This document shows positions 1-6,228 of a stretch of 12,708 bases of DNA, piece after piece. The DNA is from Rhodobacterales bacterium UBA7416. GTDB lineage: Bacteria; Pseudomonadota; Alphaproteobacteria; Rhodobacterales; Rhodobacteraceae. The position numbers and the translations under genes are program-made. Position 1 is the first letter of the stretch. Each line of letters starts with the position of its first letter. Location of the stretch: contig DKMK01000045.1 in assembly GCA_002469545.1 (NCBI GenBank), positions 1-12,708 on the forward strand, in the 5' to 3' direction. The notes under the pieces were generated by a model. That model did no database searches, was not told the origin of the DNA, and saw nothing but the letters and a program-made list of their open reading frames with translations.

Positions 1-12
1 CTTAATATTCAT

Positions 13-70
13 GCGTTGAGGTCGCTGTGGGGTAAGACCCGTGGAAGTTCGAGTCTTCTCGGCCGCACCA
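13..70 (+). tRNA. 3' fragment of tRNA-Leu (GAG anticodon), probable attachment-site remnant
   Basis: The sequence shows a seven-base anticodon loop TTGAGGT (16-22, anticodon GAG), the 3' anticodon strand CGCTG, a long variable arm with GGG/CCC pairing typical of class II tRNAs, a T arm (GGAAG, loop TTCGAGT, CTTCT), the 3' acceptor strand CGGCCGC, a discriminator A and an encoded CCA. The 5' side does not fit. The 3' anticodon strand needs CAGCG before the loop but ATGCG is present, and no D-loop GGTAGAC-like sequence precedes it. A matching 5' acceptor strand GCGGCCG is absent from the window. I read this as a 3' tRNA fragment beginning near base 13, as left by site-specific integration into a tRNA gene, with the integrated DNA lying to the left. 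A group I intron junction is a less likely alternative. Confidence 0.75.
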
Positions 71-120
71 ATTACCAACCACAAGTTACGCAATGGCGAC
101 AATTTTGCGGCCTTTGAGCG

Positions 121-1071
121 CTATGGTTTCATAAGCGGCGACGCATCCCCAACATCGGTCTGGGGCGCATTCAACAGATAAAGATAACTGTTATGATTGT
201 GCTGGCCATCAACTTGATCCAAATATTTTCCATCCATTGGTACTTTGGGTAAAACCATTTGTGTATTTGGTTGCGCCCAAGGGCCTGTCGCAAATGAAAT
301 CGCTGCGGCGACTTTGACAACCACTGACCAACCTAATGGCACACGCGACGGAATGCCTTGGCTGATGACTTGATTTGGACTGGCGTAGCCATGAGGGACA
401 ATGTCCAATGGGTTACGCACCATATAAGACTGTGTGTTATCATTAATCCAATTGGCAAATGCAGGGTTTCCAGAACTTGGCGCGGCAAACGTGTAATTGG
501 TTATCGCATGGTTTTTACCCACCCAACTGGGGCGCTGGTTATGCTCCCACGCCGTCATCATTGACGCCAGCCCTGCACCTTGGCTGTGACCTGTCACATA
601 CAAATTCATCGTACCTGATTTTAATGCAGTACTCGCAAGGTAATCAGACAACAGCGTTCCTGTCGTGGGGTCAGATGTCGCCAAAATGCCTTTGAATGCG
701 TGGTTAAACTCACGCGATACTTTGGCTTTGGCAGGCAGACCATATCCAAATGCCACTTTCGAGGTTGGAATATCCTCTTTGAAACTTACAAAGCTGCCGA
801 CGGTTCCGCGCAAAACGATTGCATATGTATTGGTGCCCTTCTTATGGGCAATAAACGCCAGATTACGCGTGGGGTTATATTGTATAGGCCCCCATGAAAC
901 AGCCCACTGATTCTGTGTTGCGTAATGTTTTTTCGACAACTCCGCATCCAATGCCGCTGCGACAACCGACAAAACAGGCGGCGGCGTATGCTTGGTTGGC
1001 GCGTTATCTTCGACATATGCAAGCGCGGACAAGGTCATCAAAACTTGTGCAACAGAAATCGTAAATCCCAT
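121..1071 (-). CDS. Secreted class 3 lipase-like alpha/beta hydrolase
   Basis: This 316-residue protein is probably an exported esterase or lipase. Visible family marks are the nucleophile elbow GHSQG (161-165, Ser163), an oxyanion-type LRGT (87-90), the acid motif NPLDIVPH (220-227, Asp223) and a late His in QHNHNSYL (290-297; His291 or His293). The order matches the fungal-type Lipase_3 fold. Residues 1-20 are hydrophobic and could be a signal peptide, but they lack the usual positive residues, so export is inferred. The start has only a weak ribosome binding site (AAAAGATGATCT before ATG). The stop codon lies inside a small hairpin (118-139). The gene is divergent from the ABC operon and lies beside the tRNA-Leu fragment, on the presumed chromosomal side of that junction. 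The lipid or ester substrate is unknown. Confidence 0.8.
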   Translation of the reverse strand: MGFTISVAQVLMTLSALAYVEDNAPTKHTPPPVLSVVAAALDAELSKKHYATQNQWAVSWGPIQYNPTRNLAFIAHKKGTNTYAIVLRGTVGSFVSFKEDIPTSKVAFGYGLPAKAKVSREFNHAFKGILATSDPTTGTLLSDYLASTALKSGTMNLYVTGHSQGAGLASMMTAWEHNQRPSWVGKNHAITNYTFAAPSSGNPAFANWINDNTQSYMVRNPLDIVPHGYASPNQVISQGIPSRVPLGWSVVVKVAAAISFATGPWAQPNTQMVLPKVPMDGKYLDQVDGQHNHNSYLYLLNAPQTDVGDASPLMKP

Positions 1072-1312
1072 AGATCATCTTTTGTTGGGTTATTTTAGGG
1101 CAAGCTAGGTCAAAATAGGTGATTTGCCTACATCAATTCCATCGAATCTGAATGAAATTAAACAAAAAAATCGGCATTTTGTTTATCTAACACGACACTA
1201 AATTTGAGTTTGAAAAATTAATTTAAAAAATTCGTTGCAATGCGCAAAAATATGCGCGAGCCTAAGAAAGCTTAGCCTGCATTAGATTGGTTACGGCAAA
1301 CGGGAGAATATT
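1072..1312. promoter_or_regulatory. AT-rich divergent intergenic region between lipase and ABC operon
   Basis: This region must carry the promoters for the minus-strand lipase and the plus-strand transporter operon. I see no convincing consensus -35/-10 pair on either strand. What is visible: a phased TAGG array (1096-1130), long A/T tracts around 1160-1235, a GCGCA/TGCGC inverted repeat near 1240-1256, a small palindrome CTAAG-AAAG-CTTAG (1262-1275), and a strong ribosome binding site GGGAG (1302-1306) six bases before the TTG start of the ATPase gene. Confidence 0.5.
1096..1130. repeat. Three 10-bp-phased TAGG repeats with a terminal inverted CCTA
   Basis: TAGG occurs at 1096, 1106 and 1116, exactly one helical turn apart, with CCTA in the opposite orientation at 1127-1130. 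The outer arms TAGGGCAA (1096-1103) and TTGCCTA (1124-1130) form an inverted repeat with one extra G. The array starts about 25 bases upstream of the lipase start codon, so it overlaps the likely promoter of that gene. A regulator binding one face of the DNA is an inference. Confidence 0.5.
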
Positions 1313-2401
1313 TTGACTGCTAGCAACAACGACGATTTCGTTGTCTTTGACCACGTCCAGAAAAGCTATGATGGCGAACTTCTGGTTGTTAAAGACTTAA
1401 ACCTAAGCATTGGTAAGGGTGAGTTTTTAACCCTTTTGGGACCATCGGGTTCTGGTAAAACCACTTGTTTGATGATGTTGGCGGGATTTGAAACCGCAAC
1501 GAATGGCGATATCCGCTTGGACGGAAATCCAATCAACAACATTCCACCACATAAACGCGGCATTGGCATGGTGTTCCAAAACTATGCTTTGTTCCCACAT
1601 ATGACCGTTGGTGAAAACCTAGCCTTCCCATTGGAAGTGCGCAAAATGGGTAAATCCGAACGCGAAGAAAAAGTGAAATATGCGCTAGATATGGTTCAGA
1701 TGGGCGATTTCGCCGGTCGCCGTCCTGCGCAATTGTCTGGTGGTCAACAACAACGTATCGCGCTGGCGCGTGCATTGGTGTTCAACCCGCAATTGGTCTT
1801 GATGGACGAACCGCTTGGTGCGTTGGACAAACAACTGCGTGAGCACATGCAGTATGAAATTAAACATCTACACGAGAGCCTTGGCATCACCGTGGTATAC
1901 GTGACGCACGACCAATCCGAAGCACTGACAATGTCAGACCGTGTTGCCGTGTTCGAAGATGGCCGCATTCAACAACTTTCCAGCCCTGACGATCTGTACG
2001 AACGTCCTGAAAATTCATTCGTGGCACAGTTCATTGGTGAAAATAATAAATTGGTCGGAACAGTCGCTGCCGTAAAAGGCACGACCGCTACGGTCAAACT
2101 GGACAATGGTTCCGTAACCGAAGCATTGGCCGTTAATTGTGGCGAAGTCGGTGATCGTACAACGTTGTCAATTCGCCCAGAGCGGGTTGATTTGGGCGGC
2201 AAGAAAACAAAAAATACAACAGATGCATTGGTCAAAGAGCTGATTTATCTGGGCGACCACATTCGCTGTCGTATGGAAGTGCATGGAAACGATGAATTCA
2301 TCGTCAAAGTTCCAAACGCAGCTGGTCATAAACATTTGGTAGAAGGTGAAAAAACAACTGTCACCTGGGCCAAGGAGGATTGTCGGGCGTTAGATGCATA
2401 A
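1313..2401 (+). CDS. PotA-type ABC transporter ATP-binding protein
   Basis: This is the ATPase subunit of a spermidine/putrescine-type importer; it hydrolyses ATP at the cytoplasmic face to drive the two permeases encoded downstream. The 362-residue chain has Walker A GPSGSGKTT (43-51), Q-loop VFQNYALFPH with Gln89, signature LSGGQQQR (141-148), Walker B LVLMDE (161-166), D-loop GALD (169-172) and H-loop THD with His199. A C-terminal region of about 120 residues (around 240-362) fits a TOBE-type domain as in PotA/MalK subunits. The start is TTG, chosen because GGGAG lies six bases upstream and the family N-terminus (DDFVVFDHVQKSYDG) follows directly. It is first in a four-gene operon. Naming it potA would overstate the substrate evidence. 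Confidence 0.93.
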   Translation: MTASNNDDFVVFDHVQKSYDGELLVVKDLNLSIGKGEFLTLLGPSGSGKTTCLMMLAGFETATNGDIRLDGNPINNIPPHKRGIGMVFQNYALFPHMTVGENLAFPLEVRKMGKSEREEKVKYALDMVQMGDFAGRRPAQLSGGQQQRIALARALVFNPQLVLMDEPLGALDKQLREHMQYEIKHLHESLGITVVYVTHDQSEALTMSDRVAVFEDGRIQQLSSPDDLYERPENSFVAQFIGENNKLVGTVAAVKGTTATVKLDNGSVTEALAVNCGEVGDRTTLSIRPERVDLGGKKTKNTTDALVKELIYLGDHIRCRMEVHGNDEFIVKVPNAAGHKHLVEGEKTTVTWAKEDCRALDA

Positions 2402-2414
2402 ACGCCTTTCAAGT

Positions 2415-2442
2415 GCGCTGGACTAAACCTGTGGTCCAACGC
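2415..2442 (+). other. Stem-loop between ATPase and binding-protein genes
   Basis: Arms GCGCTGGAC (2415-2423) and GTCCAACGC (2434-2442) pair with a single C/A mismatch around a 10-base loop. There is no T-run after it, so it is not a standard terminator. It is followed by AT-rich sequence containing TATAAC (2451-2456) and then the GGGAG ribosome binding site of the binding-protein gene. It may be an mRNA processing or stability element; this is inference. Confidence 0.4.
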
Positions 2443-2480
2443 GGTGAATATATAACAGGATTTAAAACTGGGAGAATACT

Positions 2481-3572
2481 ATGAAAATGAAGACACTTAT
2501 GCTCGGCGGAGCTGCATTTGCTATGACTGCAACTGCTGCAATGGCCGAAGACATGACTATCGTATCTTGGGGTGGCGCATATTCTGCATCACAAAAAGCT
2601 GCATATCACGACCCATACGCTGCAAAAGAAGGCGTGAACATCATCAACGACGAAAGCTCTGCAGAAGCAGTTGCTAAGTTGCGTGCGATGTCAGAAGCAG
2701 GCAACACCACATGGGATGTTGTTGACGTTGTTGCTGCGGATGCGATCCGTTTGTGTGACGAAGGTCTAGCAATGGAAATCGACGCTGATACACAATTGGC
2801 TGATGCACCAGACGGCACAAAAGCTTCTGTTGATTTCGGCGACTTGTTGGTTTCAGAATGTTTCATTCCACAAATCGTTTACTCAACAACATTCGGCTAC
2901 CGCAAAGATTTGGTTGGCGCAACTGCACCAACATCTGTTTGTTCAGTATTCGACACAGCAGCATACCCTGGCAAACGTTCATTGGAAAAACGTCCAATCA
3001 ACAACATGGAATGGGCTTTGATGTGTGACGGTGTTGCAAAAGCAGACGTTTATGACGTTCTTGCAACTGACGAAGGCCAATCACGTGCATTCGCTAAACT
3101 AGACACCATCAAAGACGACGTTATCTGGTGGTCTGCTGGTGCTGATACGCCACAACTATTGGCTGACGGCGAAGTGATCATGGGTTCAACATACAACGGT
3201 CGTTTGTTCGCGCTTATCGAAGAGCAAAAACAAAACGTTGGCATGCTTTGGGACGGTCAAGTGTTTGACCTTGACGGTTGGATCATTCCAGCTGGCTTGT
3301 CTGACGAGCGTAAAGCACGCGCACTTGATTACGTGAAATTCGCAACAGATACACAACGCTTGGCAGACCAAGCGAAGTACATCTCTTACGGTCCAGCACG
3401 TGCATCATCTGCACCACTCGTTGGTCAGCACGCAACATTGGGTATCGACATGGCGCCACACATGCCAACAGATCCTAACAATGCGAAAAACACGTTGTTG
3501 TACAACTACGGCTTCTGGGCTGATTACCGTGACGACATCGATGCTAAATTCCAAGCATGGTTAGCTAAATAA
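2481..3572 (+). CDS. PotD/PotF-family periplasmic solute-binding protein
   Basis: The 363-residue product is the extracellular receptor of the importer. Residues 1-22 form a classic Sec signal peptide (K-M-K n-region, alanine-rich h-region, cut after AMA, mature start EDMT). The mature start TIVSWGGAYSASQK is characteristic of the COG0687 PotD-like branch whose ligands include polyamines, GABA and related compounds. Length matches the family. Four cysteines (92, 127, 154, 182) survive in the mature protein and could form disulfides in the periplasm. The start codon ATG has GGGAG with a seven-base spacer, nearly the same leader as the ATPase gene. The gene is bracketed by stem-loops, which fits binding proteins being made in excess of membrane subunits. 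The ligand cannot be decided from sequence. Confidence 0.92.
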   Translation: MKMKTLMLGGAAFAMTATAAMAEDMTIVSWGGAYSASQKAAYHDPYAAKEGVNIINDESSAEAVAKLRAMSEAGNTTWDVVDVVAADAIRLCDEGLAMEIDADTQLADAPDGTKASVDFGDLLVSECFIPQIVYSTTFGYRKDLVGATAPTSVCSVFDTAAYPGKRSLEKRPINNMEWALMCDGVAKADVYDVLATDEGQSRAFAKLDTIKDDVIWWSAGADTPQLLADGEVIMGSTYNGRLFALIEEQKQNVGMLWDGQVFDLDGWIIPAGLSDERKARALDYVKFATDTQRLADQAKYISYGPARASSAPLVGQHATLGIDMAPHMPTDPNNAKNTLLYNYGFWADYRDDIDAKFQAWLAK

Positions 3573-3579
3573 TAATATC

Positions 3580-3605
3580 TTCGGCGCGGGATCACCCGCG
3601 CCGAA
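3580..3605 (+). other. Strong intercistronic stem-loop after the binding-protein gene
   Basis: An 11-bp perfect stem TTCGGCGCGGG / CCCGCGCCGAA (3580-3590 and 3595-3605) closes a four-base ATCA loop, seven bases after the binding-protein stop codon. The next bases are ACTTTCC, so a U-tract is lacking and full termination is unlikely. Such hairpins in binding-protein transporter operons commonly protect the upstream message or attenuate transcription into permease genes. That role is inferred here. Confidence 0.7.
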
Positions 3606-3632
3606 ACTTTCCAAGTGGATAGACCCAAAAAC

Positions 3633-4895
3633 ATGAGCAATACCGAAACAGTACTCGCCAGTGATGGCTCCTCGCTAAAGCAAAGCTTGGCTCGATCACT
3701 TCGCCGTCAAAAAATCCGTGCACTTCTATTAATCGCACCACTCCTGCTTTTCGTTCTGTTAACTTTCATCGCACCGATCGTGGATATGTTGTTTCGCTCT
3801 GTCGAAAACAGCATTGTTCAAGAAACGCTGCCAACAACAGTTGTTGAACTTGCCAGTTGGGATGCCGAATCCGGTAATCCACCCAGCGAAGCCGTGTTCG
3901 AAGCATTGGCCCGTGACCTCAAAGTCGCCGTCGCATCCAAAAGTCACACACGACTAGGATCACGTTTGAACTATGAACAAACGGGTGTTTCATCCTTGTT
4001 CCGCCAAACCGGCCGCCAAATCAAAAAACTGGATTTAGAAGCAACACCATCATTCAAAGATGCCTTTGAAAAGATGAACAAAAGATGGCTCGAACCAGAA
4101 GTTTGGACAGTCTTACAAGCATTTTCAGGCAAATACACAGACGGCTATTTCTTGGCCGCCGCCGATTTAACGCGCGGTGCTGATGGCATCGAAGTCGTCC
4201 CAGAAGACGAAAAAATCTACTTCAAACTCTTCTTGCGCACCTTGCAGATGAGTATGACCATTACAATCATGTGTATTCTTTTGGGCTATCCAATCGCATT
4301 CTTGCTGGCGACTTTGCCACTGCGTTCATCAAACATGTTGATGATCTTGGTTCTGCTACCATTTTGGACATCATTGTTGGTACGTACATCCGCATGGAAG
4401 GTTCTGTTGCAACAACAGGGCGTTATCAATGATTTCCTCGTCTGGGCACATATCGTGGCTGACGACAATCGACTGGAACTGATCAACAACGTAACAGGTA
4501 CTGTCATCGCGATGACACATATCCTGCTACCGTTCATGATCCTACCTCTCTTCTCTGTGATGAAAACAATCCCGCCAACTTATATGCGGGCTGCGAAATC
4601 CATGGGCGCGAATGACTTTACAGCATTTCGTCGCGTATATTTCCCACAAAGTATTCCTGGCATCGGCGCTGGCTCCATCTTGGTGTTCATTTTGTCGATT
4701 GGTTACTACATCACGCCGGAAATCGTTGGGGGTACCAAAGGTGTCTTCATCTCGAACCGTATCGCTTACCACATCTCTTCCAGTCTTAACTGGGGCCTTG
4801 GCGCCGCATTGGGTGCGATCTTGTTGGTTGTGGTTTTGGCTCTCTACTGGATGTACGATAAATTCGTCGGCATCGATAATGTGAAACTGGGGTAA
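3633..4895 (+). CDS. PotB-type ABC transporter permease with long periplasmic insertion
   Basis: This is the first inner-membrane permease of the importer, 420 residues from ATG 3633. TM1 is at about 28-54. A hydrophilic, probably periplasmic stretch then runs from about 55 to 195, and the remaining membrane segments fill 200-405. The cytoplasmic EAA loop that docks on the ATPase is RAAKSMGAND...FPQSIPG (319-343). Classical PotB proteins are roughly 285-310 residues, so the insertion between TM1 and TM2 explains the length. An in-frame GTG at 3615 would add six residues (MDRPKN). I prefer ATG 3633, although neither start has a strong ribosome binding site. Translation may depend on coupling through, or processing at, the hairpin just upstream. 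The stop codon follows the GGGG ribosome binding site of the next gene. Confidence 0.88.
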   Translation: MSNTETVLASDGSSLKQSLARSLRRQKIRALLLIAPLLLFVLLTFIAPIVDMLFRSVENSIVQETLPTTVVELASWDAESGNPPSEAVFEALARDLKVAVASKSHTRLGSRLNYEQTGVSSLFRQTGRQIKKLDLEATPSFKDAFEKMNKRWLEPEVWTVLQAFSGKYTDGYFLAAADLTRGADGIEVVPEDEKIYFKLFLRTLQMSMTITIMCILLGYPIAFLLATLPLRSSNMLMILVLLPFWTSLLVRTSAWKVLLQQQGVINDFLVWAHIVADDNRLELINNVTGTVIAMTHILLPFMILPLFSVMKTIPPTYMRAAKSMGANDFTAFRRVYFPQSIPGIGAGSILVFILSIGYYITPEIVGGTKGVFISNRIAYHISSSLNWGLGAALGAILLVVVLALYWMYDKFVGIDNVKLG

Positions 4896-4901
4896 TTTAA
4901 T

Positions 4902-5753
4902 ATGGCACTTCCAATCTATGCATCCCCGTTACAAACGGCTTGGTATTACGGTTTTCGTTTTATCTGTGCGGTCATCTTCTTCTTCCTGATCTTCCCGATT
5001 ATGGTGATCATTCCGCTCAGCTTTAACGCCCAAGACTTCTTTACCTTCACACCCGAAATGCTGGCCTTCAAAGCAGAAGGGTATTCAACCAAGCATTATC
5101 AGGATTTCTTCACCAACTCTGATTGGCAGAACGCATTGCGCAATTCACTGCGTATCGCACCGATGGCCACGCTGTTGTCTGTATCATTTGGCACATTGGC
5201 CGCAATTGGGCTTTCTCAATCGCACGTACCATTTCGCCGCGCCATTATGGCGATCTTGATTTCACCGATGATTGTGCCATTGATTATTTCAGCGGCCAGC
5301 ATGTACTTCTTCTTCTCTCGTATTGGCCTTCAAGGCACATATATGGGCGTGGTTTTGGCACACGCGGTTTTGGGTGTACCATTCGTGATCATCACAGTAA
5401 CGGCCACATTGGTTGGGTTCGATAAATCATTGACCCGCGCGGCAGCGAATATGGGGGCAGGGCCAGTGCGCACTTTCTTCAAAATTCAAATGCCACTGAT
5501 TTTGCCCGGCGTTATTTCCGGCGGCTTGTTTGCCTTTATCACGTCATTCGACGAAGTAGTGGTGGTGTTATTCGTTGGTTCCGCTGGTCAGAAAACATTG
5601 CCATGGCAGATGTTCACAGGTCTGCGCGAACAGATCAGCCCGACAATTCTGGCAGTAGCCACAATCCTGATCGTTGTTTCGATTATGTTGCTGACCACAT
5701 TGGAGCTCTTACGTCGTCGTTCCGAACGTCTGCGTGGCATGTCACCGGGTTAA
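4902..5753 (+). CDS. PotC-type ABC transporter permease
   Basis: This is the second permease, 283 residues, the usual PotC length. It has hydrophobic segments at about 17-40, 84-104, 112-138, 146-171, 199-222 and 247-268. The EAA loop reads LTRAAANMGAGP...MPLILPG (177-203) and would contact the ATPase. The ATG is six bases after the previous stop and uses GGGG (4889-4892), which overlaps the end of the upstream gene, so the two permeases are probably translationally coupled and form a heterodimer. The positively charged C-terminus (RRRSERLR) fits a cytoplasmic end. It is the last gene of the operon; a terminator begins about 20 bases downstream. Confidence 0.92.
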   Translation: MALPIYASPLQTAWYYGFRFICAVIFFFLIFPIMVIIPLSFNAQDFFTFTPEMLAFKAEGYSTKHYQDFFTNSDWQNALRNSLRIAPMATLLSVSFGTLAAIGLSQSHVPFRRAIMAILISPMIVPLIISAASMYFFFSRIGLQGTYMGVVLAHAVLGVPFVIITVTATLVGFDKSLTRAAANMGAGPVRTFFKIQMPLILPGVISGGLFAFITSFDEVVVVLFVGSAGQKTLPWQMFTGLREQISPTILAVATILIVVSIMLLTTLELLRRRSERLRGMSPG

Positions 5754-5772
5754 GAAACACTATATAATTCCC

Positions 5773-5806
5773 AAAGGCCGCTATGGAAACATAAGCGGCC
5801 TTTTTT
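5773..5806 (+). terminator. Rho-independent terminator of the ABC importer operon
   Basis: Arms AAAGGCCGCT (5773-5782) and AGCGGCCTTT (5794-5803) pair, and ATG/CAT pairs inside with one bulged A around a GAAA tetraloop. A run of six T follows (5801-5806). The plus-strand permease gene ends 20 bases before it and the convergent cupin gene ends 5 bases after it. Read on the minus strand only three T follow the stem, so termination of the cupin message there would be weaker. Confidence 0.9.
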
Positions 5807-5810
5807 ATGT

Positions 5811-6167
5811 TCAGATGTGGGGTTTGGGCGCTGGCGTGCGATCCGCATCACCTGAATTTGGTTCACCAATCGGCTCGATCAACAAAACCTTCACTTCATG
5901 TTCTGCACGTGGGCGATGCACCACACCTTTGGGAACGATGAACAATTCACCTGCCTTAACCACACGCGGTTCTTCACCCTCGATATCCATTAACATCTCA
6001 CCTTCAAGAACATAGAAAAAATCATCCGTGTCCGCGTGCATATGGAATGGATACTCACCCTGAAACTTTACAACCATCACATCATTCTGGTTGTAACTGG
6101 CAACCACATGCGGGTCCCAATGGCTATCAAATTGGGTCAGCTTCTCGGTCAGATTTATCGCTTTCAT
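5811..6167 (-). CDS. Small single-domain cupin protein
   Basis: This 118-residue single cupin barrel has an unknown substrate. Motif 1 appears as HMHADTDDFFYVLEG (residues 42-56): the two His are present, but Asp stands where the metal-binding Glu is usual. Motif 2 appears as GELFIVPKGVVH (72-83) with its His, but without the common Asn four residues later. A metal-binding barrel is plausible with altered ligands; catalysis versus ligand sensing is open. The ATG is supported by GGAG ten bases upstream. The gene lies 61 bases beyond the AEC transporter gene on the same strand and converges on the ABC operon. Three tandem 11-bp repeats sit 27-59 bases upstream of the start, suggesting its own regulated promoter. 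Confidence 0.85.
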   Translation of the reverse strand: MKAINLTEKLTQFDSHWDPHVVASYNQNDVMVVKFQGEYPFHMHADTDDFFYVLEGEMLMDIEGEEPRVVKAGELFIVPKGVVHRPRAEHEVKVLLIEPIGEPNSGDADRTPAPKPHI

Positions 6168-6193
6168 GATGCATATTCTCCAATGTTAGGGCG

Positions 6194-6226
6194 GTGTACA
6201 GGTTGTGTACGGTTTGTGCACAGGTA
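6194..6226. repeat. Three tandem 11-bp repeats upstream of the cupin gene
   Basis: Three head-to-tail units of exactly 11 bases start at 6194, 6205 and 6216, with consensus GTGYACRGKTW. Each begins with a small palindromic core (GTGTAC, GTGTAC, GTGCAC). They lie between the AEC transporter stop codon and the cupin start, 27-59 bases upstream of the latter. Units one helical turn apart are typical of operator arrays bound cooperatively. No regulator gene is nearby, so function is inferred. Confidence 0.6.
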
Positions 6227-6228
6227 TA

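Noticed and set aside
1..70. A complete tRNA-Leu gene
   Set aside because: The 5' acceptor strand, D arm and 5' anticodon strand are not present next to the 3' half.
3580..3605. Rho-independent terminator splitting the ABC operon
   Set aside because: The stem is strong but no T-run follows, and the permease genes belonging to the same importer lie directly downstream.
4612..4884. Plus-strand open frame of 90 codons inside the first permease
   Set aside because: It is out of frame with a well-supported permease and has no ribosome binding site or recognisable motif.
5734..6015. Plus-strand open frame running through the terminator and the cupin gene
   Set aside because: It spans a clear terminator and lies antisense to a cupin with conserved motifs.
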